From positions 163,670,003 through 163,734,002 of the forward strand of contig CM077645.1 of the NCBI GenBank assembly GCA_039707465.1: a stretch of 64,000 nucleotides of DNA, read 5' to 3'. The stretch comes from Rhabdophis nuchalis. Its lineage: Eukaryota; Chordata; Lepidosauria; Squamata; Natricidae. Under the pieces are notes generated by a model. That model had not been told where the DNA came from and searched no databases. It was given only the letters and a program-made list of their open reading frames with translations. A program made the position numbers and the translations under genes. Below are positions 36,229-47,577 of the stretch, in pieces; the stretch's first letter is position 1; each line of letters starts with the position of its first letter.

Positions 36229-36437
36229 ATAAATATGCTTATATCAGTTGCACCAGTTGCCAAGTATTTGAATTTTGATGATGTGACCATGGCGGATGCT
36301 GCAATGGTAAAAAGTGTGAAAAATGGGCATGTCACTTTTTTCAGATATGTTGTAATTTAAATGGTCACTAAATGAACTGTTGTAAGTCAAGGATTATGTG
36401 TATCTGGAAGTTGCTACAGTTGGGATACACTGGGTTG

Positions 36438-36893
36438 TGCAGGAACTAAGGATTGGTGGATAAATGGACCATGTTTGCTTGAAAACTAAAAAAAAAAAAA
36501 AGTGAGAAATTATTCTTATTTCATAGCGTCGTTTCAGTTTTGATTAACTATTTCACAATGTCTTGGAATACAGTTGATTTTTAAAAAAAATTATATTAAA
36601 AATCAAACATTCTGAAAAGCATCAGAGAAGAAAAGATTACTCTTCCCTTCATCTCATGGCAACTTTATGCATATTAACTTCGACATGAGCATCTGACTTC
36701 AAGAGATGAAAATAATCATTGTTTGGCATTTCTCTTTATGTCTGAGTGAATTACATTCATTCAGTCAGGTTTATATTTTACATTCCATTTTTCATATCAT
36801 CTAGGGTTATGTAATAATGCATCCATTTTTCACTGCAGCATTGTTACATATGCAGACAGTATCCATTTGCCTGGAATTACTACCAGAATTATT
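36438..36893. other. Unrecognised sequence
   Basis: Nothing recognised. Confidence 0.55.
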
Positions 36894-37206
36894 AGCAGTG
36901 TTCCAATATCTCAGGGGTTGCCACAAAGAAGAGGGAGTCAAACTATTCTCCAAGGCACCTGGGGGCAGGACAAGAAGCAATGGGTGGAAACTAATCAAGG
37001 AGAGAAGCAACTTAGAACTAAGGAGAAATTTCCTGACAGTTAGAACAATTAACCTCTGGAACAGCTTGGCTCCAGAAGTTGTGAATGTCCCAACCCTGGA
37101 AGTCTTTAAGAAGATGTTAGATAGCCATTTGTCTGAAATGGTATAAGGTTCCTGCCCACGCAGGGGGTTGGTCTAGAAGACCTCCAAGGTCCCTTCCAAC
37201 TCTGCT
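36894..37206 (+). mobile_element. CR1 LINE 3' end
   Basis: Starts 'agcagtgttccaatatctca' and encodes the last ~85 residues of CR1 ORF2 ('VFQYLRGCHKEEGVKLFSK', 'NGWKLIKERSNLELRRNFLT', 'TLEVFKKMLDSHLSEMV'), then the 3' UTR 'ttggtctagaagacctccaa'. The coding part is open to its stop, so the copy is fairly young. It is 5'-truncated. Confidence 0.9.
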
Positions 37207-37329
37207 ATTGTATTGTATTGTATTGTATTGTATTGTATTGTATTGTATTGTATTGTATTGTATTGTATTGTATTGTATTGTATTGTATTGTATTGTATTG
37301 TATTGTATTGTATTGTATTGTATTGTATT
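37207..37329 (+). repeat. (TATTG)n CR1 tail expansion
   Basis: About 24 pentamers continuing directly from the CR1 3' end. Shorter versions follow the CR1 copies at 45254 (to 45675) and 61490. Confidence 0.95.
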
Positions 37330-37481
37330 ACTAAGGTGAGAAACATGGATACAGTAACTTTGAAAATTTTTGTAGTAGGTCCTGGTTATACAAGACTACT
37401 TGCAACAGCCTATTGCAATTTTTTTGCAAGGGAATTTAAACTGAAAGAAAAGTAAAAATGAGCATGGGCTACGGGTTATAC

Positions 37482-37610
37482 CACGGCTGCCAAACTCCTG
37501 GCTTATGGGTCAGATGCGTCGCACGCTGACTATTCCCACGCCCAGTTTAGCAAAAGGGAAAAAAATATGTCACGTGACACTGCCATGACCACGTGAGTTT
37601 GGCACCCCTG
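37482..37610. mobile_element. Short hAT MITE
   Basis: 129 bp with ends 'cacggctgccaaactcc' and 'gagtttggcacccctg', imperfect inverses. The flanking octamers ggttatac and gtttatac differ at one base. It has the same core as 13629 and 62982. Confidence 0.8.
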
Positions 37611-37618
37611 GTTTATAC

Positions 37619-38197
37619 TATATATTATACTGGTTATATATTTGATTATAGTATTGCCAGTTGAGTACTTTTCCAAATCAATGGGCTAGTTTTGAAGATA
37701 GGTGACATGAAATATTTAGCATTTGTGGGCTGCATTTTGGGGGAGCTATATATTGTGAATGATAATGGCAAAATGCAACGGAAAGATACTGATGATGGAC
37801 TGCATATGCTAAGTAAACTTGTCTTCTTTCTACTTTCTGTATCAGCAGGCCCTCATTTTCCAAATCCAACTTCTCCACTCCCCACCACCACCATTTTCTT
37901 CTTGGTGTCCCAAGGATTCTTTGAAAAACTAGAGTGGGCTCATACCTTGCAACCTCCAACATCCTTTTTCTTAGTATTTTGACTTCTCAATCTCTCCTCT
38001 TGGCATCCTGATGCCAAAGCCTCCTATTTATTTCTGGGAGGTTCCTAAAGAAAAAATGGCATGTACTGGCAAGGAGAGATCCAGCAATACTGGTTGGGGA
38101 AGATGCAATGGCCTCTCTCACACTCTCCAAGCCTTCCTCTTCAGTTCACAATTTGCATGCCTCCATTCAGACAAAGACCTTAGGGACCTTAGAGATC
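37619..38197. other. Mostly unrecognised sequence
   Basis: Only the last ~30 bases look like the complement of a CR1 3' end. Confidence 0.5.
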
Positions 38198-38205
38198 TTC
38201 TAATT

Positions 38206-38411
38206 CAGGGGTCCCCAACCCCCGGGCCGTGGACCGGTGCCGGTCTGTGGCTTGATAGTAACTGGGCCGGAGTGAGCCTCGGGTTCCACGTGACCACCGA
38301 ACATGCGCGCGGCCCATGTAACTCAACTCACCCGCTGGAGGCTCCCACCGGTCCGTGGAATTTTTTTTACATGAAACCGGTCCCTGATGCCAAAAAGGTT
38401 GGGGACCCCTG
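38206..38411. mobile_element. hAT MITE inside a CR1 fragment
   Basis: 206 bp with ends CAGGGGTCCCCAACCCCC and GGTTGGGGACCCCTG. Octamers ttctaatt (38198-38205) and ttctaata (38412-38419) differ at one base. The host is a minus-strand CR1 3' end ('cttagagatcttctaat' | 'caaccccctgcccaagcagg'). It is a compact relative of the 1.56-kb element at 26168. Confidence 0.9.
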
Positions 38412-38419
38412 TTCTAATA

Positions 38420-39374
38420 CAACCCCCTGCCCAAGCAGGAAATCATACACCATTTCACTCACTCACACACAATCCCCACTGATGCCTTGGGGGTGAGGTT
38501 CATGCACTACCTGTACTCTAACACTTAGCCCAAACCAATGTTGGAGGTTCGAGGGTAGGAGATTGGAGATCAATTGAGGAAAAAAATGGGTGCTTGCAGG
38601 TTGAGTACTTTTTAAGATTGTGTTGGGCTACAGAAATGTTGGGCATCTGGCAACATTAGCTTTCAAATAAGTACAAGTGAAGAGAATGAACCGGTACAGA
38701 TTTCAGTTACACCACAGTACCTCATAAGATTAACCTTAGTTTTATATGAAGCAATGTGGTAAATGTAGTAAAAACGGTAGCATGCTAAAGCTAGCTTCCA
38801 TTTCAGAACATTTGTTTGTAGCCTCCAAGGAGTTGCAAATAAATAACTGCAATTAGTAATATTCCTCTGTCTCTCCCCATCTTTCAGTTTAAATCGTATA
38901 TCAGTGTGATTCCTCTCTGAATGTGATGATGTGAAATGCAGCTCTTGAAAGCTGATGCCTTTAAATAAAATTTATCAGTCAGAAAAAATGCTAGACTCTT
39001 TCTGTTTTCACCTAATACAGCAAAAAGTGTTTACTTATTAATGTTGACTGAGCATGTATATTTAGAAAGTGAAAATGTTGCTTTTTGGGTATTCCTAAGC
39101 TGAAAGAATAGCATTTTGGGAGTCTGACAAGCCATGTATATTTTTAAGATCGAGTGGTTTTTAAAAGATGACTTTTTGAAAGCCAGTCTGAAGCCCCAAC
39201 AATATCCCATTAATTCTAAGTGCTGTACAACATCTTGCTTTAATGCAAAACATCAATAAATGTGTTCATTTCAAAAATAAAATAAATATCCAGGGAAGAT
39301 ATTTGCTCCCGGAAACATTGCAACTCTTAAGGCAGGGATATGACATGTGGTGTGTGTAGAAATTAGTTTTCTCC
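38420..39374. other. CR1 remnant then unrecognised sequence
   Basis: About 40 bases of CR1 complement at the start, then nothing recognised. Confidence 0.55.
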
Positions 39375-39382
39375 CTTATACC

Positions 39383-39741
39383 CAGAGGCGTAGCGTGGGG
39401 GGTGCAGGGCGTGCCGGCCGCACCGGGCGCAACATCTGGGGGGGCGCGCTCCAGAGACCCGACTCGGAAGCTCTCCTCCACGGGTCTCTGGAGTTGGCGG
39501 CGGCGGCGCCTGGGCGCTCCTGGGCCGGCGAGAGTCGGGGAGCGAACAGCGGCCAGTAGGGGCCAAACCCTCCCGGGCCATCCCCCGGCTGAGGCCAGCG
39601 CCGGATCCTCGCGGGAGGTGCGTGGGCTCGCCGCTCGACACCACAAGAAGAGCTGCCTCCCCCGAGTGCTAAAATCCACGGGTTAGGGGGCGCAAATTAC
39701 TTGCCTTGCCCCAGGTGCTGACAACCCACGCTATGCCACTG
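39383..39741. mobile_element. hAT MITE, GC-rich, perfect TSD
   Basis: 359 bp with ends CAGAGGCGTAGCGTGGG and CCCACGCTATGCCACTG, flanked by perfect octamers cttatacc at 39375-39382 and 39742-39749. The interior is strongly GC-rich ('ggcggcggcgcctgggcgc'), unlike the AT-rich surroundings, and could resemble a CpG island. There is no coding content. Confidence 0.93.
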
Positions 39742-39749
39742 CTTATACC

Positions 39750-40796
39750 TCCCCTGATGCAACCAGAATCCCTGGACCACTTGCAAAGTCTGGAATATTA
39801 TTTTTGTAAAAAACATGAATCTGGACCTTATTCCTCTACTAAAAAATATATAAACCCATTTATTAATCCAGATGTCACAGAAGATGGTTGGGAGCATCCC
39901 GGATGTTAGTTTTCATTCTGAAAAATAAGTGTTCCCTGATGTCAAACCCACAGTGGCATCAATTTTCAAAACAAGCATGTTGCTGAGGGTCATCATCATT
40001 TTGTGATAGCATTTCCCATACGCAGTTACAATTTTGGATGTTTGTCTTCATATTTCGCTTAGGCCCAAGCCTACTGAAACACCAGACACACTATTGAGAA
40101 TCTATTTTGTACACTATGTATAAAATAAGAAAAGAAGAGCCCTAATCCAAATTGCAGTTCCAGCTCATATGCTTTTCAATTTTTTCTAGATTTATTATAT
40201 GGCTTCAAATGGTTTGTTATGAAATGTACCCATAATCGTAATTCTATTGATAATGATTTTCATGGGAGCTAATTGACAGTTGGAAACAAGAACACCATGG
40301 TTGGTTAGCGAGTTGATCATTCCCTGAAAGGCAAAACACTCTTATACCACTTGCTATGTTGTAATTAAGAGAAAAAAAAAAAAGCAATTTTGCTGCTATC
40401 AAGATGATTTCAACAATACTTTGTTTTCTTTGAAAACAAAAACCAGATGTATTTTTCATTCAAATTCAATGAGGATTATTTATTAAACATAGAATACCGG
40501 TAAATTTTGGCAGCATGATAATATTTGCAAATTGCCATTTGTGTCAGGGAAAACTTTTATTTTAGAATAAAGAGAAGCAATGGAATTCTTATCCAGGGGA
40601 AGAGAAGAGGAATTAAAATATCCATGATATACAGTAAGTTGTGGATAAGGGACAGGAATAGGTAGCTGCTACTTTCTTTCTTAAACCGTGATTGTAGTTA
40701 CTATTCTATGATTGCTATCTCACCGCATTTCTTTCTGAAGAAAAGATAGATGAAATAGTGACGGTATACAGATTGACTCCCCTTCTAACTACTCCT
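39750..40796. other. AT-rich unrecognised sequence
   Basis: Nothing recognised. Confidence 0.55.
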
Positions 40797-43115
40797 TATT
40801 TTATTTATTTATTTTATTAAATTTATACCCCGCCCTTCTCCAAACGGACCCAGGGCGGCGCACAGGGATGTTAAAACACATATAAAACATATAAAATTTT
40901 AAAAAACTTATTCTAATAGACCCTGCGCTAAAAACCGAATTTAAAAAACCCAAATTTAAAACTATCTAAGAGTCAGTAATGGGGATTATGCTAGGCCGGC
41001 TAGATGGAATAGGTGTGTCTTCAGACACTTGCGGAAGAGGCGGAGGTCAGAGATGGTGCGGAGTTCAGGGGGTAGGTCGTTCCAAAGGGAAGGGCCCGCC
41101 ACAGAGAAGGCTCTTCCCCTGGGTGTCGCCAGTCGGCATTGTCCAGCCGACGGCACCCTGAGGAGGCCCTCTCTGTGGGAGCGTATCGGTCTGAGGGATG
41201 TATGGGGCAGGAGGCGGTCTCGCATATAACTAGGCCCCGAGCCATGGAGCGCTTTAAAGATGGTCGTTAAAACCTTGAAGCGCACCCGAAAGACCACAGG
41301 GAGCCAGTGCAGCTCGCGCAGGATAGGTGTTATGTGGGAGTGTCTAGGCGCTCCCGTAATCACCCGCGTGGCTGCGTTCTGGACTAGCTGCAGCTTTCGG
41401 GTGCACCTCAAGGGGAGCCCCATGTAGAGAGCATTACAGTAGTCAAGTCGAGAGGTGACGAGTGCTTGAGTGACTGTGCGTAAGGCACCCCGGTCCAATA
41501 AGGGGCGCAATTGGCGCATCAGGCGTACCTGATGGAATGCCCCCCTGGCCACGGCTGCCACATGATCTTCCATAGACAGCCGGGAATCCAGGAGGACACC
41601 CAAATTGCGCGCCCTCTCCACGGGGGCCGGTGTTTCGCCCCCAATGGCCAGAGTTGGAATAATCTGGCTGAACCGGGGCGCCGGAAGCCACAGCCACTCA
41701 GTCTTGGATGGGTTGAGCTTGAGTTTGTTACCACCCATCCAGATCCGTACGGCCTCCAAACACCGGGACATAGCCTCGACGGCATCGTTGGGGTGGTCTG
41801 GGGTGGATATGTACAACTGAGTATCATCAGCGTACAGATGATATCCCACCCCAAAACCACGGATGATCTCACCCAGCGGCTTCATATATGTGTTGAACAG
41901 TAAGGGCGAGAGGACCGACCCCTGAGGAACCCCACATATGAGGGACCTCGAGGCCGACCTCTGCCCCCCTGCCAACACATATTGCGACCGACCAGAGAGG
42001 TAGGATGAGAACCACCGCAGAACGGTGCCTCCCAACCCCAACCTCCCCAGTCGGTGCAATAGGATACCATGGTCGATGGTATCAAAAGCCGCTGAGAGGT
42101 CTAATAGGACTAGGATAGAGGAATATCCTCTATCCCGCGCCCTCCAGAGATCATCAACCAACGCGACCAATGCCGTCTCGGTGCTGTGCCCGGGTCGGAA
42201 GCCGGACTGGCGCGGGTCTAGATAATCAACTTCCTCCAAGTGTCGCGGAAACTGTTGAGCCACCACACTCTCAACAACCTTCACTAAAAAGTGGAGGTTG
42301 GAGACGGGACGATAGTTCTCTAATAATGCTGGATCCAGGGACGGCTTCTTGAGGAGGGGCCTCACCACCGCCTCTTTCAGGACGGCAGGCAAGGACCCCT
42401 CACTCAAAGATGCGTTGACAATGCCCTGGAGCCAACCTCGTGTCGTCTCCCAGGATGCCAGTACAAGCCAGGAGGGACACGGGTCCAATAAACATGTGGT
42501 AGCCCTAAGTCTCTTTGACAACTTGTCCATATCCTCGGTGGTAACAAAATCAAACTCCTCCCAGGATGGTGTCACAAGAACAGCCTCGGCCTGCTCGACT
42601 GGACCACTGTCGATGGAGGGTAGCTCGTTCCGAATCCGAGTGATTTTCTTCTGCAGATAAATCCCAAATTCCTCTGCTCGACCCTGTAAAGGGGCTTCCC
42701 GCGGCCTCTGTTGAAGGAGGGAGCGGGTCACCTCAAACAGGGCGGCAGGGCGGTTATCTGCGGATGCAATAAGAGTGGCACAATACTCACGTTTGGCCAC
42801 TTTTATCGCCACTAAGTAAGTCCTAATATGGTCTCTCACTAGTGTTCGGTCGGCTTCGGAGTGAGAAGATCTCCATCTGCTCTCTAGGCGTCTCTTGTGG
42901 CGCTTCATCTCCCTAAGCCCCTCGGTAAACCAAGGAGCCCAGGTGGTTCGTCGCCGCAAGAGAGGCCGCAAGGGCGCAACTCGGTCCAAGGCCCCCGTGG
43001 CCGCACTTAACCATGCAGCCACTAGGTCCTCAGTCGAGTTGCGGGGCAAGTCCACAGGAATTGGCCCAAGCTCCCTCTGGAACCTTATCGGGTCCATCAG
43101 GAGCCTAGGGCGGAA
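40797..43115 (-). mobile_element. L2-type LINE, 5'-truncated, RT frame intact
   Basis: The longest LINE here, about 2.3 kb. On minus it begins just after the endonuclease domain ('WFRPRL' then 'LMDPIRFQRELG') and runs through reverse transcriptase to the C-terminus (ORF 43097-40986). The 3' UTR and a tail of (TTTA/TTTAT) repeats at 40797-40835 (plus view) follow. The 'cagggcggcgcacagg' block is shared with the copies at 28588 and 52910. No target duplication was found, as is usual for truncated L2 copies. Confidence 0.92.
40986..43097 (-). CDS. L2-type LINE ORF2, reverse transcriptase part
   Basis: 703 codons without a stop or frameshift. RT landmarks in order: 'NYRPVSNL' (~261-268), 'LLDLSAAFDTIDHGILL' (~331-347, catalytic Asp in motif A), 'GVPQGSVLSPLLFN' (~389-402), 'YADDTQLYIS' (~422-431, motif C), 'KLKLNPSKTE' (~458-467). 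The C-terminal conserved blocks 'LDYCNALYMGLPL' and 'LHWLPV' follow. The apurinic endonuclease that precedes RT in complete L2 elements is missing, because the insertion is 5'-truncated and the frame continues upstream only ~10 codons to a stop. The ATG used is internal to the original ORF, so this is not a natural gene start. The protein would copy RNA into DNA during target-primed insertion. Expression is unlikely without the element's promoter. The open frame indicates a recent insertion. Confidence 0.88.
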   Translation of the reverse strand: MDPIRFQRELGPIPVDLPRNSTEDLVAAWLSAATGALDRVAPLRPLLRRRTTWAPWFTEGLREMKRHKRRLESRWRSSHSEADRTLVRDHIRTYLVAIKVAKREYCATLIASADNRPAALFEVTRSLLQQRPREAPLQGRAEEFGIYLQKKITRIRNELPSIDSGPVEQAEAVLVTPSWEEFDFVTTEDMDKLSKRLRATTCLLDPCPSWLVLASWETTRGWLQGIVNASLSEGSLPAVLKEAVVRPLLKKPSLDPALLENYRPVSNLHFLVKVVESVVAQQFPRHLEEVDYLDPRQSGFRPGHSTETALVALVDDLWRARDRGYSSILVLLDLSAAFDTIDHGILLHRLGRLGLGGTVLRWFSSYLSGRSQYVLAGGQRSASRSLICGVPQGSVLSPLLFNTYMKPLGEIIRGFGVGYHLYADDTQLYISTPDHPNDAVEAMSRCLEAVRIWMGGNKLKLNPSKTEWLWLPAPRFSQIIPTLAIGGETPAPVERARNLGVLLDSRLSMEDHVAAVARGAFHQVRLMRQLRPLLDRGALRTVTQALVTSRLDYCNALYMGLPLRCTRKLQLVQNAATRVITGAPRHSHITPILRELHWLPVVFRVRFKVLTTIFKALHGSGPSYMRDRLLPHTSLRPIRSHREGLLRVPSAGQCRLATPRGRAFSVAGPSLWNDLPPELRTISDLRLFRKCLKTHLFHLAGLA

Positions 43116-44693
43116 CCATATAGGTTATGACAGAGCATATATAACATCTTGCTTGCTTGCTTGGTTAATGTATGATTTGCTGTCTTAATTATATACCAGC
43201 ATTCCACGCCCCCCAGTTACTAGATATTATTGGATCCAGGGCAAGATGGGAGCTTAAGTCCAACTGATTGATTATGTGCTATGAAATGTGAATTGACTCT
43301 TAGCAGTGACATACTGTAGATTGATGTTCTCCATGTGTTCCAAATTTGGTTCTTCAAATTTTCCAGTGATGTACCCATCTCCTCTGTAACTGAGTCCATC
43401 CACATTGTTGCTGGTCATCCTCTTTTTCCTTCTATCAGTTCAACTAGATACAGTATATATAAAATTTATGGAAGGACTAGATAGAATAATTTTCTTATGG
43501 TGCGGAGGGAAAAACATTGACATACTGGAGAGAGGTACATTGCTGTAAATGAAAGTGATATCTAGTGTGAAATGAGAAATGTTTCCAGAAATATGGAATG
43601 GAAGTTATTCTTTTTCACCTTTCCCCTGACAGTCCCTGACATGATATAAGTAAGAAAGTACCTCGGATATTTTGCTCCCTGGATGAAGGATAAAATGAAG
43701 AATTTCCATCCTTGATTACCTTCCTGGCCATAGGTGACTCAAAGTATAAGAGAACAGCAATTCTTGGTTAAAACACTGAGTGCATATAACTGGAAATAAA
43801 ATAATGTTATTACAATTAAAATATGGAATACATTTAAGTAGCAGATCAAAACAGGATAACAGTACATTTAAACATTATTTTAAAACCTGAATTTTACCTT
43901 GACTGTGCCCTTTTCTCCTTCTAGTAGACATTATTTTCAGATATTTCCAACAATAATGCAAATGAGACATATGTATATGAGGAGGATTGAGATGTCTTCT
44001 GATATTTGCATACTGGCCTAGGAGGCATAATTTATACAGCTGCATGTGTGAATCTTGAATATCTTTATCAAGGTATTTCATATTGTTTGAAATTCTCAAG
44101 AGGAACTATGTATTCTTGTGAAAGTATGCTAGTTACATTTGCATTTTGCAACAGAATTAATATTTCCCCTGGGATAATACCAACAACTTACCTTGTATAT
44201 CATAAATCATACATTCAGAGTTCCCTGCTGCATAACAGAAGAAGTTATAATTACATTACTGGATAGGGTGTATTGAAATAATGTGCTGTCACTTAGGAAC
44301 AGATTTTGGGAATGGGATAGCGGGATAGTAATTTGTGATGGCCCCAACTGTAGGCAACACATATAAATAGGATTAATATTTTTGAACAACAAGAGTTAAC
44401 TCCACAAAGACAATTTCAATCCTTTTTTGTTCTATCATCATGTTCTAACAGTGGGGGAATTTAAAGTTAGTAGAATTCTCCCTTTTATCTAATATGTGAA
44501 TATCATGCCACATTGGTTCAGTATCTACAGTTCTACTGACTTTTCTTTGTGCAGATGCATCCAGACTTCTCTGTCCATTAATTCTCTCTCCTATTTTATG
44601 CCAATTCTAAATTTTCTTGATTCGTGATTCCTTTGGCCCCATATCCACTAACATATATTTTTTTAGGCTTTTGCATTAAAATATTATTATTCT
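43116..44693. other. Mostly unrecognised sequence
   Basis: 43265-43440 ('ttgatgttctccatgtgttc', 'aactgagtccatccacattg') resembles an old SINE body on the minus strand, but I cannot place the family. Otherwise nothing recognised. Confidence 0.45.
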
Positions 44694-44701
44694 ATGTAGT
44701 C

Positions 44702-45089
44702 CAGGGGTGTCAAACTCGATTTCATTGAGGGCCGCATCAGGATTGTGTTTGACCTTGGGGAGCATGGCCAGAGTGGGCGTGGGCATCATTTATGTTGTGA
44801 GCGTCTGTGGTTACCCGAATGCTCTGCCAGCGAAAACAGACTCCCGAGCTCCATTTCAGGCTGCAAGAGATCTAGAAGGCTGCGTGAGGCCCTGGCGAGC
44901 TCTGTTTCAGGTTGCAACGGCCTCCTGAAACCCTCTGCCTGTGAAAATGGAGCTTGGGAGGGTTGTGTGTGGTCCTCCTGAGCTCCATTTTCACTAGCAG
45001 AGGCACCACAAGCTGTTCCATTGCTGTTTCCAGGCCAGATCTAAGCACACCATAGATCCAACCCACTAACTTTGAGTTTGACACCCCTG
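44702..45089. mobile_element. hAT MITE
   Basis: 388 bp with ends CAGGGGTGTCAAACTC and GAGTTTGACACCCCTG, a perfect 16-base inverted pair. Octamers atgtagtc (44694-44701) and atctagtc (45090-45097) differ at one base. The interior has inverted and direct copies of 'gctccattt' and 'gcgagctctgtttcaggttg'. Confidence 0.92.
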
Positions 45090-45253
45090 ATCTAGTCTAT
45101 CTGCCTTTCTGTACAAGCTTTAGCAGTATTTTCAAAGTCTTGCTTGTTTGAAAAGACCCTTGCTGAGGCAATTCTTATTCTTGTAAAAAAAATACCGACA
45201 TATCTTCTTGTATATTATAAACCATATATTATAAAACATTTTTTTATGTTTTA

Positions 45254-45675
45254 TAGGACTGGAGACTAAGACATATGAAGAACGGCTGCAGGAACTGGGT
45301 ATGTCTAGTTTGATGAAGAGAAGGACCAGGGGAGACATGATAGCAGTGTTCCGATATCTCAGAGGGTGCCACAAAGAAGAGGGAGTCAAACTTTTCTCCA
45401 AGACACCTGGGGGCAGGACAAGGAGCAATGGGTGGAAACTAACCAAGGAGAGAAGCAACTTAGAACTAAGGAGAAATTTCCTAACAGTAAGAACAATTAA
45501 CCTCTGGAACAGCTTGCCTCCAGCAGTTGTGAATGCCCCAACCCTGGAAGTCTTTAAAAAGATGTTAGACAGTCATTTGTCTGAAATGGTATAAGATTCC
45601 TGCCCATGCAGGGGGTTGGACTAGAAGACCTACAAGGTCCCTTCCAACTCTGCTATTGTATTGTATTGTATTGTA
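45254..45675 (+). mobile_element. CR1 LINE 3' end, open coding tail
   Basis: Begins 'aggactggagactaagacat' and encodes the last ~115 residues of CR1 ORF2. It is open from 45301 to 45594 ('MSSLMKRRTRGDMIAVFRYL', 'NLWNSLPPAVVNAPTLEVFK'). The 3' UTR follows, with 'gggttggactagaagaccta' and four TATTG-type pentamers. It is 5'-truncated and probably young. Confidence 0.92.
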
Positions 45676-47547
45676 TTTTCTGCGTAGGTCAGTTGGCTTT
45701 GTTTTGTTATTTAAAGTCTTGAAGAATTATTGATTTGTTGAGCATTTGATTATCTCACAAAAACAGAACCATACTATAATATGTTTCTAACATAATCACA
45801 TTGGGACCTCATTTGAGATTCAACCACACATTTTCTACCCCAGCTCCTAGCTCAACCATTCCAACCTACCAAAAATAACACCTGTCATTTATTAGCTTAC
45901 CTAGGTTTGCTTCTTGGCCAATCAACCTTATTTTATGCTGAACTACATTTCTCTGGTTAACTCTGCCATCAGGTTTCTGGATTTGAGTCTGTGACCCATG
46001 CTACCATTTTTACTTATTTAGTCCACCTCTTCGTTATTTCTTGGAATGTCTTGTCCTAAAATTTAGGTCATAAAACGTACGACAAAATTTAGGACCACTA
46101 CAAAATATTTTTTAAGGAAACTTTTCTTTTTAATAATTCCCTTCACTGAGTCTTGAATGATAAATGAATTCCCGTGCACTAACAAATGGAACCTGAATAG
46201 TTCTAATATTTCTCTCCTCAAAGTAATCTGGAAATTAGCATATTGTTTTTGTTATAACATAATGAATGCTGTCATTAAAAATGCATCCCTTAAATTTGGA
46301 ATGAGTTTGAAAATTTGAGCACTGCCTCTCAAGAGACTTTTTATAAAATAGAAGCAATGAAACCCTGTCAAAAAGAAGTGATAAGATCCAGGCAGCTTCA
46401 AAAGTCTTCCATCTTTCCATCAACAATGTTGAGACTGTATCAAAAGCTCTTGTGCGTTTATTTAACACAATGAATGTCTGATCAGCTATATGCACATTCA
46501 ATTTCCCAATATTTTTAGCATTTGTATCACGATTGGTTGCCAACATCCTTTGATTAGCCAAATCAACTATGACAGAAAGTAGATAGCACAAATAAAGTGA
46601 TAATAATTTGAGAATAAATAAATTCATAAAGTGAATAATGTTTCTGAATAGTAATTTATGAAGCCCAAATTAACATAGGACATTTTGCTGTCTTTGTGCC
46701 AGTACTAGCATTGGTAGTATGAGTTATGAATAGCCATGTGTCAGTTATTTATCTATAATATATAGTGATTGTCAGGACTAAGAAAGAACAGCATGTGGTC
46801 TATGGAAGAATATCTTCTTGTCTAGAGGGAATTATTTGCTCAGGAGTGGGTCTACATCCTTTCTACTTATTATCTATTTTATGCTGCATTTTTAAAACAA
46901 AAGATCTTCCAAGTTATATTTTAAAACAATAATCTGTCGAATAAAATCAAATCAAAAGCAAAGTTATTTTAAAAAGCAACAGTAAAAGCATAAATAATAA
47001 AGGAGGTATCTATTTATGTAAAAGCAGGTTGGAACGTCCTGGTCTTTAATGTTGCTTAAAATAAGTTGAGGTGCAGCAATTGTAAAATCTGTTGCCAGGA
47101 TATGAATGTGACCACTACCAAAGCTGCCAAATCTCTTTTATTGAATGAGATTCATAAACTAAAACAACTTTTTACTGACAAGGAGCTCCATGGGTGATTT
47201 TAAACTGATAGAAGTATGCTCTTAGCTCTGGTCAAAACCTGAGTGAGTAGGAACAAGAATGAACAGTCTTGCCTTAAATATGCCAATGCATACACAAATG
47301 GATTTGCTGAGGAGACAAAAGAGCAAAATAAATGCCTATTCAACAGAGAAGTTGGTAGCACCATGCTTGCTCTAGTTCACTAACAAATAACCCTCTTGAT
47401 GTCAGTGACTGACAGGCTGGTGTTACAGCTGCATACCAGCCAGAAGAAATGTGATTATATTGCCCTGACCTATACAAAAAAAGTATGTACTAATTCAAGC
47501 AGCTTTACAAATTGCTCTTAGGCTAGGGCCTATCAGACAAAATTAAG
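45676..47547. other. AT-rich unrecognised sequence
   Basis: Nothing recognised. The 130-codon minus frame at 46235-46627 has no motif that I know and is probably chance. Confidence 0.5.
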
Positions 47548-47577
47548 TCACAGAACATAGAATCATAGGGCTGGAAG

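Larger units (their letters stand above)
33961..36400. mobile_element. TA-flanked MITE split by an L1 element
   Basis: Left end CAGGTAAGTCCACAATTGAG; right end 'gttgtaagtcaaggattatg', an imperfect inverse. TA lies on each side (33959-33960, 36401-36402), and the interrupted foldback MITE confirms the target. Without the nested L1 the element is about 390 bp. A further fragment of the family is at 26285. Confidence 0.8.
33878..36437. mobile_element. Foldback MITE split by a TA-MITE
   Basis: The left part 33878-33960 ('tcctagcaacttccaaatgt' ... 'gttgaagtccaca') and right part 36401-36437 ('tctggaagttgctac') rejoin into one hairpin when the intervening TA-MITE is removed. Its palindromic motif is the one seen at 4905 and 55757. 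Confidence 0.75.

Noticed and set aside
46235..46627. 130-codon minus frame as a small gene
   Set aside because: No recognisable motif, atypical composition for a conserved protein, no supporting context.
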